Positions 17,184 to 25,415 of a stretch of 64,000 nt of DNA are shown piece after piece. The DNA lies in assembly GCF_013201645.1 (NCBI RefSeq), contig NZ_CP053842.1:930001-994000 (forward strand), written 5' to 3'. A model generated the notes under the pieces. The model was not told the origin of the DNA. It searched no databases and saw nothing but the letters and a program-made list of their open reading frames with translations. A program made the position numbers and the translations under genes. This stretch comes from Campylobacter corcagiensis. Lineage in GTDB: Bacteria; Campylobacterota; Campylobacteria; Campylobacterales; Campylobacteraceae. Position 1 is the first letter of the stretch, and every line of letters starts with the position of its first letter.

Positions 17184-18330
17184 TTAAAGCGTCTTTAAAG
17201 CGTTTAAAACCATCTTTTATCTCATCTTTTTTTATGTTAAGGGGCGGAAGAAAACGAACTATATCTTTTCCTGATTTTAGAACTAAAACTCCTTTTTCAA
17301 GGCATTTTCTATAAACAAGATCTTGATATTTAGCATCTTTTACTTTTAAGCCTAGCATCAGTCCAAGACCTGTTTTAGACTCAAAAATTTCACTATATCG
17401 CTCTACCATTTTGTCAAGATATCTATTAAAAGTTTTGATATTTTTATTAAGTTTGCCACTTTCTTTTAGCTTTAAAATCTCGCTAAGAACTGTATTTGCC
17501 ACGCTAGTAACTAAAAAATTTCCACCAAAAGTACTTCCGTGATCTCCTGGAGTAAAGATATCTTTTGTGCTTACACAAGCTCCAATCGGCACTCCACCAC
17601 CAAGGCCTTTAGCAAAAGTAATAATATCAGGTTTTATGCCATAAATTTGTGAAGTTACAAACTCACCAGTTCTAAAAACTCCACACTGAACCTCATCAGT
17701 TATAAGTAGTAAATTTCGTTTTTTCAAAACCTTACTAAGTTTTACAATATCATCTTTTGGAAGTGGCTTTATACCGCCCTCGCCTTGGACAAGTTCTATC
17801 ATAACAGCAACAGTTTTATCATCAATGTTTTTAATAATCTCATCAATCGTATCAAAAAACTTAAATCCAGGAGTGTAAGGTGCAAAAATTTCAGGGTGGA
17901 ATTTATCCTGACCAGTGGCTGCTAAAGTTGCCATAGTTCTACCGTGAAATGAGTTTTTAAGAGTTAAAATCTCAAATTTCTTCTCTTTAAAATTAATCGT
18001 TCCATACTTTCTAGCTAGTTTTATAGCACACTCATTTGCCTCAGCTCCAGAGTTACAAAAAAAGGCATATGTTTTATATCCTAAAAGCTTATCTATACTT
18101 TTTGATAGCGTTATTTGTGACTTAATAGTGTAGATATTTGAAGTGTGAAGTAAAGACCTTGATTGTTCAGATATGGTTTTAGCTATTTTTTTATTAGCAT
18201 GACCAAGCGAACAAACCCCAATACCAGAACCAAAATCAATATAATTCTTACCCTTACTATCTAAAATTTTTGCTCCATCACCTTTTACAAAAGTGATATC
18301 TTCTCTTGCGTAATTACTCATTAAACTCAT
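17173..18330 (-). CDS. argD: Acetylornithine aminotransferase
   Basis: This PLP enzyme of arginine synthesis converts N-acetylglutamate semialdehyde to N2-acetylornithine and may also act on succinyldiaminopimelate. Its 385 residues follow the class III aminotransferase pattern: FCNSGAEANECAIKLAR, SFHGRTMATLAATGQ, ITDEVQCGVFRTG, and the PLP lysine in TFAKGLGGGVPIGA. It heads the argD-midA-orphan-rsmD-TIGR02757 cluster. argB lies far away at 55261-56112, so arginine genes are dispersed. An AGGAG ribosome site precedes the ATG; a second in-frame Met (M4) is possible. Confidence 0.94.
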   Translation of the reverse strand: MSLMSNYAREDITFVKGDGAKILDSKGKNYIDFGSGIGVCSLGHANKKIAKTISEQSRSLLHTSNIYTIKSQITLSKSIDKLLGYKTYAFFCNSGAEANECAIKLARKYGTINFKEKKFEILTLKNSFHGRTMATLAATGQDKFHPEIFAPYTPGFKFFDTIDEIIKNIDDKTVAVMIELVQGEGGIKPLPKDDIVKLSKVLKKRNLLLITDEVQCGVFRTGEFVTSQIYGIKPDIITFAKGLGGGVPIGACVSTKDIFTPGDHGSTFGGNFLVTSVANTVLSEILKLKESGKLNKNIKTFNRYLDKMVERYSEIFESKTGLGLMLGLKVKDAKYQDLVYRKCLEKGVLVLKSGKDIVRFLPPLNIKKDEIKDGFKRFKDALNEI

Positions 18331-18339
18331 ATCATCTCC

Positions 18340-18960
18340 TTATCTTTTTTCATCAATTTTTGGCAAATGCCAGTTTTTTTTGTATGCTATCATCCTAATA
18401 ATAGTACCAAAACAAAAAAGCACCATTATCCAAAACATATTATTAAATCCAAATTTATCCATAAAAAAATATATAAATCCAACTGCTAAACTAACTGTCC
18501 CATAAAAGCCAGCACGCATAAACCAAGGCACTTCATTGTACAACATATCTCTTAAAATTCCACCCCCAACACCATTTGCAAGCGCAGTTAAAACAACGCC
18601 ATAAATGTTACAATCATACTCGATAGCAACCATTGCTCCAACTATTGAAAAGCTTACAACATCCACAGCATCTGTAAAAACAAAAACAGTGCTTCTACCA
18701 AGGCTTTCATGTTTAGTATGAGCTTTAAAAATATAAGCTCCAGCCATCATAACTAAAACAATTGAAACTGGCATATAGTGAGTAAATGAGTAAAGATCTC
18801 TTCCAACTAAAACATCTCTTAAAATACCACCACCAAGAGCGGTTAAAAAACAAGCTAAGAAAATTCCAAGCAAGTCACACTCTTTTTTAACAGCATACAA
18901 ATAGCCACTAAGTGAAGCTGAAGCGATACCAACATACTCGACAAACAAAAGTGCAGTCAT
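18340..18960 (-). CDS. Trimeric intracellular cation channel-type membrane protein (UPF0126/YicG family)
   Basis: This inner-membrane protein has seven predicted helices and an internal duplication. The signature GGGILRD occurs twice, as ALGGGILRDVLVGRD in the first half and GVGGGILRDMLYNEVP in the second, typical of the UPF0126 family. Family members have been described as cation channels or glycine-type transporters. The start was set at the ATG at 18960, which has AAAAGAG upstream; an in-frame TTG at 18984 would add eight charged residues. It lies 10 bases downstream (in genome order) of argD but separated from the histidine kinase by about 60 bases, and is probably in its own unit or upstream of argD. 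Confidence 0.85.
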   Translation of the reverse strand: MTALLFVEYVGIASASLSGYLYAVKKECDLLGIFLACFLTALGGGILRDVLVGRDLYSFTHYMPVSIVLVMMAGAYIFKAHTKHESLGRSTVFVFTDAVDVVSFSIVGAMVAIEYDCNIYGVVLTALANGVGGGILRDMLYNEVPWFMRAGFYGTVSLAVGFIYFFMDKFGFNNMFWIMVLFCFGTIIRMIAYKKNWHLPKIDEKR

Positions 18961-19019
18961 CAAACTCTTTTCATATTTTTTCAAATTCTACAAAAATTTA
19001 CTTAAAGTCTAGTCAAATT

Positions 19020-20174
19020 TTAAAATTTAAGAGTAAATTTTGTTTTTTTATCTCTGCTTTGGCAATAAATTTTATAATTTAACTCATTTGAGTACTTTTT
19101 AACAAGGCTAAGACCTATACCAAAACCACCATTTTGAGAGTTAAAACGGCTAAATTTATCAAAAATTTTATTTAAATTTTTAGTTTCTATAGTTGCACCT
19201 GTATTTTCTATGCTAAAGCTATTTTCATCTAAAAAAATATAAATTTCACCATTTTCATCGCTATATTTGATGGCATTTGATATAAGATTATCTAAAATTT
19301 TACTAAGTTTTATAGGGTCAGTGTTTAGACTAAGTGAGCTTAAATTTAGCCTAAATTTAAGCCCTTTTTTAGAAGCAATATCTTCAAAATAAGAAACTTT
19401 TTGATTTACTAAATTTGTGATATCAAGCATAATTAAACGGTTATTTTCACTTTTTAAATTTAAAGACACCAAATCATCATAAAGGTTTGAGATAGTTTTT
19501 GTAGCAACTTTTATGTTTTCAAGATACTTTTTAGGGTTTTTATCAACCATTTCTAAACTCATCAAAATCACGCTAAGTGGGGTTTTTATCTCATGAGTTG
19601 TATCGGTTATAAAGCTATTTAACTCATTTATCTTATCAAACAGCGGACGAAGCGAGAGTTTGATGATAAAATATGCAATTATAAGAAAAAAAGCTAGTGA
19701 AATAGCCACCATAAATATAAGCCTTATCACTAAAAAGCGTAAATTTTCATAATAGCTTGCATCTTCAAAATATAGCGTGTAAGCTTTAGAAGCTCTTTTA
19801 AATTTAAAAAATTCTTTGTAATAAAGCTTATTATTTTTAAAAGCGTAAGAATTTAATCTCTTTTTACTTTTAAAAATATCTTCTTCATCAAATTCTTTAA
19901 CTAGCCATTTTTGATTTACATTATCATAAATTTTAACCTTTACATTGCCCGTATTTATACTTTGAAGATCATCTTCATCAAATCTTAAATAAGCTTGGAT
20001 ATCTTTAGAGATCTCTTTTATCTGATAGATGCTTGATTTTAGGATGTGGTGTTTTTGTTCGATATAATAAAAATATGCAAATGTTGTAAGAAAAATCATA
20101 CTTGTAATCATATATAGAAAAAATATCGGAAATATATATCTTTTATCCCACATATTTTTCATCCATAAAAGCAT
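19020..20174 (-). CDS. Membrane sensor histidine kinase
   Basis: This is a two-component sensor of 384 residues. A first membrane helix (about 14-36) and a second (about 148-172) flank a periplasmic loop of about 110 residues with no cysteine or histidine cluster apart from HH at 42-43. The phosphoacceptor His194 lies in TTHEIKTPLS. The N box is NLISNAIKYS, and a G-rich lid (GGFGIGLSLVKKY) closes the ATPase domain. It overlaps the response regulator by 32 bases and is the last gene of a three-gene unit. ATGs at 20162 and 20153 are alternative starts. The stimulus is unknown; the first gene of the unit suggests an envelope metal or redox signal. Confidence 0.92.
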   Translation of the reverse strand: MLLWMKNMWDKRYIFPIFFLYMITSMIFLTTFAYFYYIEQKHHILKSSIYQIKEISKDIQAYLRFDEDDLQSINTGNVKVKIYDNVNQKWLVKEFDEEDIFKSKKRLNSYAFKNNKLYYKEFFKFKRASKAYTLYFEDASYYENLRFLVIRLIFMVAISLAFFLIIAYFIIKLSLRPLFDKINELNSFITDTTHEIKTPLSVILMSLEMVDKNPKKYLENIKVATKTISNLYDDLVSLNLKSENNRLIMLDITNLVNQKVSYFEDIASKKGLKFRLNLSSLSLNTDPIKLSKILDNLISNAIKYSDENGEIYIFLDENSFSIENTGATIETKNLNKIFDKFSRFNSQNGGFGIGLSLVKKYSNELNYKIYCQSRDKKTKFTLKF

Positions 20175-20820
20175 ATCCTACTTTTGAGCGAGATAATATC
20201 TTATCTTTAAAAAATTTCCTTAAATTTCTTATATAAACTCTAAGACTAAGCTCACTTGGCATCTCATCATACTCCCACACATAGCTAAATATCTCATCTT
20301 TGCTTACAAATTTACCTTTGTTTTGAAGAAGGATGGCTAAAAGCTTACTTTCTTTAACTGGAATTTTAACAGTTTCGCCATTATAGAAAAGCTCTTTTTG
20401 GTTAATATCAAACTCATATCCATCGCCTAAATCCTGAACTACTTTTCTTTGGTGAGCGAAATTTCTTTTTATAAGATTATCTATTCTAAGGCTTAGCTCA
20501 GCAAGTTCAAAAGGCTTTTTTAAGTAGTCATCACAACCACTTAAAAAACCCTTATTTAGATCATTTATACTATTTAATGAAGTTGTAAAAATACAAGGCG
20601 TAAGTCTGTTTGAAGCTCTTAAGTCTTTAAGCAGATCAAAGCCATTTCCACCTATAACTTTAACATCAAAAACCCAAATATCAAAGCTCTTTTCATAAGC
20701 TAAATTTAGAGCTTCTTCATAGCTTTTTACACCTACAGCGTCATAAGAGTTGCTACTTAGATACTCAACTATCATATCAAGTAGCATACTCTCATCTTCT
20801 AAGACTAAAACCTTAGACAA
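20143..20820 (-). CDS. OmpR-type response regulator
   Basis: This 225-residue transcription factor has an N-terminal receiver domain (acidic pocket Glu8/Asp9, phosphoacceptor Asp52 in WVFDVKV, switch Lys in DDYLKKPF) and a C-terminal winged helix ending in SLRVYIRNLRKFF. The start is TTG at 20820, directly after the TAA of the Cys-rich gene; AAGGAAGATAAG inside that gene serves as ribosome site. It is translated with the kinase through a 32-base overlap. A direct repeat at 21551-21578 in front of the unit is a candidate autoregulatory binding site. The family is certain; the regulon is unknown. Confidence 0.92.
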   Translation of the reverse strand: MSKVLVLEDESMLLDMIVEYLSSNSYDAVGVKSYEEALNLAYEKSFDIWVFDVKVIGGNGFDLLKDLRASNRLTPCIFTTSLNSINDLNKGFLSGCDDYLKKPFELAELSLRIDNLIKRNFAHQRKVVQDLGDGYEFDINQKELFYNGETVKIPVKESKLLAILLQNKGKFVSKDEIFSYVWEYDEMPSELSLRVYIRNLRKFFKDKILSRSKVGYAFMDEKYVG

Positions 20821-21525
20821 TTACTTATCTTCCTTATCACAAGGCAAATTTACTTGACATTTTCCATCTTCTAAATCTGAGTTAAATTTCATCATGCTTC
20901 TGCCTTGATTCATACCTTGACTCATTTTTAAATTTTGCTTGAAATCTTCATTTTTACTTTTGTTATCTTCTAAATTTTTATTAAAAGGGCAGTTTGGATT
21001 TTTTTCTTTACACATTTTTTTATTATCATTACGGTTTTTATCCATGCCGCAACCTTTATCATGGTTAATTCCACAAGGAGTTTTTACACCTTTTGCCATA
21101 CATGGTTTTGACATCATACCTTTTTGGAAATCACTTTTTTGGCAACCACAGTTTTTATTAGCTTTTTTTGGTCCTTTTGAGTATTTATAACAAGCTTTTC
21201 TATCAAAATTATCTCTTTCTACCTTACTAAGATTTTCAAAATTTGCATAAAAATACATATCAAATTCATTTCTAAAAGCTCTTTTTTGTTCAGGTGTTTT
21301 ACCATCTAGTTCTTTTTTAATCATATTACCAAAAACCAAACAAGCATTTTGAGCATCTTTATTTTCTAAACTTACTCTTTTGCTTAGTTCAAAACCAGCC
21401 TCTGCAAAGCTTTTAACATCACCACTTTTAACACTATCAACAACAGCCAAATCGCTCATATTTGAAAAATCAGCCGCAAAAACAGACGCAGCAACAAACG
21501 CTATCGAAAAAATAATCTTTTTCAT
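20821..21525 (-). CDS. Exported Cys/Met-rich protein heading a two-component operon (candidate metal binder)
   Basis: This 234-residue protein has a clear signal peptide (MKKIIFSIAFVAASVFA, cleavage near 17-18). Residues about 20-115 form a helical domain like the DUF1104/CpxP-type periplasmic proteins of this phylum, with a GKTPEQKRAFRNEF segment resembling the LTPEQ motif of Spy/CpxP/ZraP. The rest is a low-complexity lysine/asparagine tail. There are 11 cysteines (62, 112, 126, 128, 142, 151, 159, 172, 179, 223, 229) and many methionines, which suggests soft-metal binding. The response regulator and kinase genes follow immediately, so it is likely the sensed or regulated periplasmic partner. 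The domain name is by resemblance, and metal binding is inference. Confidence 0.75.
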   Translation of the reverse strand: MKKIIFSIAFVAASVFAADFSNMSDLAVVDSVKSGDVKSFAEAGFELSKRVSLENKDAQNACLVFGNMIKKELDGKTPEQKRAFRNEFDMYFYANFENLSKVERDNFDRKACYKYSKGPKKANKNCGCQKSDFQKGMMSKPCMAKGVKTPCGINHDKGCGMDKNRNDNKKMCKEKNPNCPFNKNLEDNKSKNEDFKQNLKMSQGMNQGRSMMKFNSDLEDGKCQVNLPCDKEDK

Positions 21526-21550
21526 AGTATACTCCTTAAAATAATTTATC

Positions 21551-21578
21551 TAAGTATAACAACTATTTGTTAAGTATA
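21551..21578 (-). promoter_or_regulatory. Direct-repeat operator and -10 of the Cys-rich/two-component unit
   Basis: On the minus strand TATACTTA occurs twice, at 21571-21578 and 21551-21558, with start-to-start spacing of exactly 20 bp (about two helical turns). The proximal copy contains the probable -10 (TATACT). Between them lies an inverted repeat TAACAA-CTAT-TTGTTA (21557-21572 on the plus strand). Tandem repeats in register with the helix are typical of OmpR-type regulators, so autoregulation by the adjacent regulator is likely but unproved. Confidence 0.45.
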
Positions 21579-21616
21579 TGTGAATTTCTTAATATAAACA
21601 ACCAAATTCTGAAATC

Positions 21617-22426
21617 TTACTCAGCTTCAAATAAAGAGTAGTTAATCTTTTGTATAAATTTTAAAGGCTCAACGCTATTTCCACCCACCATTATGCCAAA
21701 ATGAAGGTGTGGGCCACTTACTCTACCGCTATCTCCACTAAGACCAATGATCTCTCCTTTTTTTACCTTATCGCCTACTTTTTTGTCTATCCTACTTAGA
21801 TGATAATACTGTGAGTAAATTCCAGCACCATGATCAATGATAATAGAATTTCCAGCAAAATATCTATTTTTAGCTAAAACAACAACTCCTGAATTTGCTG
21901 CTTTTATAGGCGTTCCAATAGCCGCTCTATAGTCAGTTCCTGAGTGATAGCTTTTAAGTGAGCCATTAAAAAGCCTAGCATTTCCAAAATTTGATGTGAT
22001 AAAAGAATTTAGTGGAGCTTCAAATTTAGAATCAAACAAAAACTCATCACCAACTTTAGAATAAATTTTCCACGCTTCCTCACTCTCTTTTTTTATTCGC
22101 TCTTGATTTTCTTTACTAGGACTTGACATACCAGGAGCAACTGTGATTTGCTCTTTTTTATAATCTCCATCTTTTAATTTAAATACAATAGGCTCGCTGT
22201 CAAAAATTTCAACTTTTATATCATCTTTTGCTCTATAATTACTACTTATCAAAGCTATCATAACGCTATTTTTATTAGGATGTTTTATCCACTTTCCCTC
22301 TTTGCCATTTACAACAATCTTTTTTGCCACGCTCTCATCAGCTCTTAGAATTTCAGTATCGCCATTAATAATCGTATAAGCAAAAATCTGAGTAGCAATA
22401 GCTAAAATAAACAAAATCTTTCTCAT
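21617..22426 (-). CDS. M23-family peptidoglycan endopeptidase
   Basis: This exported zinc metallopeptidase probably cleaves peptidoglycan cross-links; relatives in this phylum determine cell shape. It has 269 residues with a signal peptide (MRKILFILAIATQIFA), an N-terminal beta domain, and a C-terminal LytM/M23 domain. The zinc and catalytic residues are all present: His161 and Asp165 in SYHSGTDYRA, His209 in YYHLS, and His240/His242 in GPHLHFG. It therefore looks active. It is transcribed alone, divergent from the SYLF gene. Whether it is the equivalent of a Csd/Pgp protein cannot be decided from the sequence alone. Confidence 0.92.
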   Translation of the reverse strand: MRKILFILAIATQIFAYTIINGDTEILRADESVAKKIVVNGKEGKWIKHPNKNSVMIALISSNYRAKDDIKVEIFDSEPIVFKLKDGDYKKEQITVAPGMSSPSKENQERIKKESEEAWKIYSKVGDEFLFDSKFEAPLNSFITSNFGNARLFNGSLKSYHSGTDYRAAIGTPIKAANSGVVVLAKNRYFAGNSIIIDHGAGIYSQYYHLSRIDKKVGDKVKKGEIIGLSGDSGRVSGPHLHFGIMVGGNSVEPLKFIQKINYSLFEAE

Positions 22427-22495
22427 TTTTAACCTTTATTTAACAAATTTAGCCTAAATTCCTGCTTTTCATACAACAAAACAAAAATTTGCTGC

Positions 22496-22501
22496 TATAA
22501 T
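22496..22501 (+). promoter_or_regulatory. SYLF-protein gene -10 promoter element
   Basis: TTTGCTGCTATAAT contains a TATAAT hexamer 32 bases before the ATG at 22534, followed by an AAAAAGGATAATGGT ribosome site. Confidence 0.65.
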
Positions 22502-22533
22502 ATACCAAAATTTTAACTAAAAAGGATAATGGT

Positions 22534-23265
22534 ATGAAAAAGATACTTCTTGGATTAGTATTGCTTTGTTTAGGTGCTAATGCAGATGTTACTCAAAATG
22601 AAAGAGTCTATGCTGCAGCAAATGTTGTAAAATCTTTTGGTTGCGATACAAATAGGACCTTTCAAGATAAATATCTAAAACATGCAAAAGCTGTAGCAAT
22701 CTTAACAGATGTAACAAGAACTGGAGTTATAGCTTCTGTTCAAAGTGGTGATGGTGTGTTTATAACAAGAGACTTTAATGGAAACTGGACATCACCTCTT
22801 ATGATAAAATATAGAGGTTTTGGAGTTGGATTTCAAGCTGGTGTAGAATCTAGAGATGTAATTGTACTTTTCCAAACAAGTAAATCATACAGAGATATCT
22901 TTGAAGGTATGGATACACTTGAGGCAAATGCAGGAGCAAGTGCTTTTGATGGTGGTTATGCTACTGGAGCTATGACAGATCTACCTGAAGTTTCAGCGTG
23001 GATGATAAATCATGGTGAAGTTACTGGTTTGTATGTTGGTGCAACTATTGATTTTGGTAGACTTACAATAGATAATCAAGCAACAAATGATTACTATGAG
23101 AGAATTTATGATTATGAAGATATACTAAATGGCTCACCAAGAGATAGTAAATATACTAAAATGCTTAAAAATTCACTTAGTACATATATAAGTGGAGATA
23201 GAAAAGATGGTCAGTGCAATGTAGATAAATTTATCTATGAAGAAAAAGGCTCAATAAGACCATAG
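22534..23265 (+). CDS. Exported SYLF-domain (YSC84/DUF500) lipid-binding-type protein
   Basis: This 243-residue protein has a signal peptide (MKKILLGLVLLCLGANA) and then a SYLF/YSC84 domain. The helix HAKAVAILTDVTRTG and the glycine-rich core (GDGVFITRD, SPLMIKYRGFGVGFQAGVESRDVIVLF, then ANAGASAF) follow the family order. SYLF domains bind phosphoinositides in eukaryotes; the bacterial role is unclear but probably concerns the envelope. Two cysteines (FGCDTNR and GQCNVD) could form a disulfide. It has its own promoter and a strong terminator (23273-23291). Confidence 0.85.
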   Translation: MKKILLGLVLLCLGANADVTQNERVYAAANVVKSFGCDTNRTFQDKYLKHAKAVAILTDVTRTGVIASVQSGDGVFITRDFNGNWTSPLMIKYRGFGVGFQAGVESRDVIVLFQTSKSYRDIFEGMDTLEANAGASAFDGGYATGAMTDLPEVSAWMINHGEVTGLYVGATIDFGRLTIDNQATNDYYERIYDYEDILNGSPRDSKYTKMLKNSLSTYISGDRKDGQCNVDKFIYEEKGSIRP

Positions 23266-23272
23266 CTATTTT

Positions 23273-23291
23273 GGCTACCTAAAAGGTAGCC
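23273..23291. terminator. Bidirectional terminator between the SYLF gene and glyS
   Basis: An 8-bp stem (GGCTACCT / AGGTAGCC) with an AAA loop is followed by TTTT on the plus strand and by AAAA-paired TTTT on the minus strand. The plus-side T run contains the glyS stop codon. Confidence 0.85.
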
Positions 23292-23293
23292 TT

Positions 23294-25300
23294 TTATATA
23301 CTTATCTCTTTTATATCAGCAACTTTTAAAAACGCCTTATAAACAGCTCCAACTAAAGCGATGCGATTATTCCTTATCTTTTCATCATCAACATTTATCA
23401 TAACAGAATCAAAGAAAGCATCGATCTCGTTTTTTAGATTAAAAAGCTGATTTAAGTAATTTTTATAATCTTTAACTTCTAAATCTAGCCCCTTATAAGC
23501 ACCATATAACTCAAGTTCAGCACTTTGTTTAAGTAAGCCATCATCAACACTATCAATAGTTTCATCTTTTATGATATTTGCTAATCTTTTAAATGTGCTA
23601 AATTTCTCTTTAAAACTATCCGCTTTGCTTATCTCATCAAGAGCAAGTATGGCTGAGTTTAACTTTTTAAAATCAGTTTCGCCACTTTTTAAACAAGCAT
23701 TTATAATAGAAGCATTTACATCAGGATATATGCTATTTAGCCTATCCATAAAAAACTCTACTAAATTTTGGATCTTAAAGTTTGCATAGTTTTTAGCGTT
23801 TTCTTCGGCAATAGCTTTAATGTCAAAATTTAGATCTTTAGCTAGAACTATTTTGATGATGCTAAGCGCTGCTCTTCTTAAAGCAAATGGATCTTTTGTT
23901 CCAGTCGGCTCTTTATTTATAGAAAAAAGACCAAACATACTCTCAAGTTTTGTGGCCATGTTTACAACAGCACCAAAAAGAGTTGATGGAATTTCATCAT
24001 ACAGATACTGCTCTTTTATAGCAGTAGAGACAAACTCATTTTCATCTTTAGCATAATAACTACCCATTATACCTTGAAGCTCGCCAAACTCACCAACCAT
24101 TCCAGTTGCAAGATCAGCTTTACTTAGCATAATAGCTTTTTCTAAGCTAGGTTTATAATCCCCACCAAACTCACTTTCAAGCTTACTATCGTAAATTTTA
24201 GCTAAGCTTTTAGCAACTTCAAGCTCACGAAGCTCTTTATCATAAACAGTTCCAAGTTCACTCATATATGAAATATTTTTAAGTGGCTCAGGGCTAAATT
24301 TGGATTTTAAATCACTTTCCCAAAAAAACATCGCATCACTTAATCTAGCTCTTAAAACTCTCTCATTTCCAGCTATAACTAAGCTTTCATCGCTTCCTAC
24401 GCCGTTACTTACAACTACAAAGTTATTACTTAATTTTTCATCTTTAAAAACAGGAAAATAGCGTTGATTTTCCTTCATTGATGTGATTATAACCTCTTTA
24501 GGAACTTCTAAAAAACTCTCATCAAATTTACCAAGAAGAGCTTTTGGATGTTCGGTTATAGCAACTATTTCAGCAAGTAAAGAGTCATCTTTTTCTACTT
24601 TTAAGCCATATTTTTTCTCTATTTCTAGGATATCGCTTTCTATCATCTCTTTTCTTTTAGATGCTTTAAGCGTTATGCCATACTTTGGTAAGAGATTAAA
24701 ATACTCATCAAATGAGCTAAATTCAATCTTTTCATATCCAAAACTTCTATGTGGATAAAAGCTTTTATCACTTCTTACGCCATAAATTTCCATATCTACA
24801 TTTTCATCATCGACCATACATATGATAGATCTTATCGGACGGATAAACTCATACTCCTTATCTCCCCATCTCATAGATTTACCAAAATTCAGATCTTTTA
24901 AAAATTCATTTATTATATCACCAAGTAGCTCTTTAGTGTTACTTCCTTTTTTCACGCTTAAGTGATATAAAACCTCTTTATCTTTGATATTTTTAAACTC
25001 AAGCTCATCTACACTTATGCCACACTTGTTTGCAAAACTAATAGCAGCTTTAGTCCAGCTTCCATCTTTTAGTGCAACAGCCTTTGGAGCACCGATACTT
25101 TCTACTGTAATATCATCTTGATTTTTTGGAAAATCATCACTAAAAAGCACTAGCCTTCTTGGTGTGTACTCAAATTTGAAATTTGAATTTATGTTGTAGT
25201 TACTTAAGATTTTATTCCACTTTAAAGGGATATTAGCCTCCTCTTTTAGAAAAGGTATAGCTGGAAGCTCTTCAACTCCTATCTCAATCAATACTCTCAT
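23294..25300 (-). CDS. glyS: Glycine--tRNA ligase beta subunit
   Basis: This is the tRNA-binding subunit of the two-subunit (alpha2beta2) glycyl-tRNA synthetase; the alpha subunit (glyQ) is not in the window. Its 668 residues fit the family. Visible blocks include LIEIGVEELPA at the N-terminus, FEYTPRRLVLF, KSMRWG, KENQRYFPVF, the HD-like LSKADLATGMVGEFGELQG region, and GTKDPFALRRAALSI. The start overlaps a 43-codon gene by 17 bases, and glyS closes the long minus-strand run that begins at leuD or lysE. It ends at a strong terminator. Confidence 0.96.
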   Translation of the reverse strand: MRVLIEIGVEELPAIPFLKEEANIPLKWNKILSNYNINSNFKFEYTPRRLVLFSDDFPKNQDDITVESIGAPKAVALKDGSWTKAAISFANKCGISVDELEFKNIKDKEVLYHLSVKKGSNTKELLGDIINEFLKDLNFGKSMRWGDKEYEFIRPIRSIICMVDDENVDMEIYGVRSDKSFYPHRSFGYEKIEFSSFDEYFNLLPKYGITLKASKRKEMIESDILEIEKKYGLKVEKDDSLLAEIVAITEHPKALLGKFDESFLEVPKEVIITSMKENQRYFPVFKDEKLSNNFVVVSNGVGSDESLVIAGNERVLRARLSDAMFFWESDLKSKFSPEPLKNISYMSELGTVYDKELRELEVAKSLAKIYDSKLESEFGGDYKPSLEKAIMLSKADLATGMVGEFGELQGIMGSYYAKDENEFVSTAIKEQYLYDEIPSTLFGAVVNMATKLESMFGLFSINKEPTGTKDPFALRRAALSIIKIVLAKDLNFDIKAIAEENAKNYANFKIQNLVEFFMDRLNSIYPDVNASIINACLKSGETDFKKLNSAILALDEISKADSFKEKFSTFKRLANIIKDETIDSVDDGLLKQSAELELYGAYKGLDLEVKDYKNYLNQLFNLKNEIDAFFDSVMINVDDEKIRNNRIALVGAVYKAFLKVADIKEISI

Positions 25301-25415
25301 TTTTATCCTCTTTCTTATCTTTTAAATTTCTTTTTTGTTCCATCTGTTTATTAAAGCCTATAACCGTCACTGCTACAAAAAGCACAAATAAAACTGTCAT
25401 TATAAAATCTATCAT
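25284..25415 (-). CDS. 43-residue single-helix membrane peptide upstream of glyS
   Basis: This short frame reads MIDFIMTVLFVLFVAVTVIG and then a charged tail (Lys/Asp/Glu-rich, ending ESID). It gives one membrane helix and a probably cytoplasmic tail. Its ATG overlaps the nuclease stop as ATGA, and its end overlaps the glyS start by 17 bases. It is thus wedged with no spare sequence between two translated genes, which argues that it is real. An AAAATG-type context inside the nuclease end provides coupling. No family is recognised. Confidence 0.6.
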   Translation of the reverse strand: MIDFIMTVLFVLFVAVTVIGFNKQMEQKRNLKDKKEDKNESID

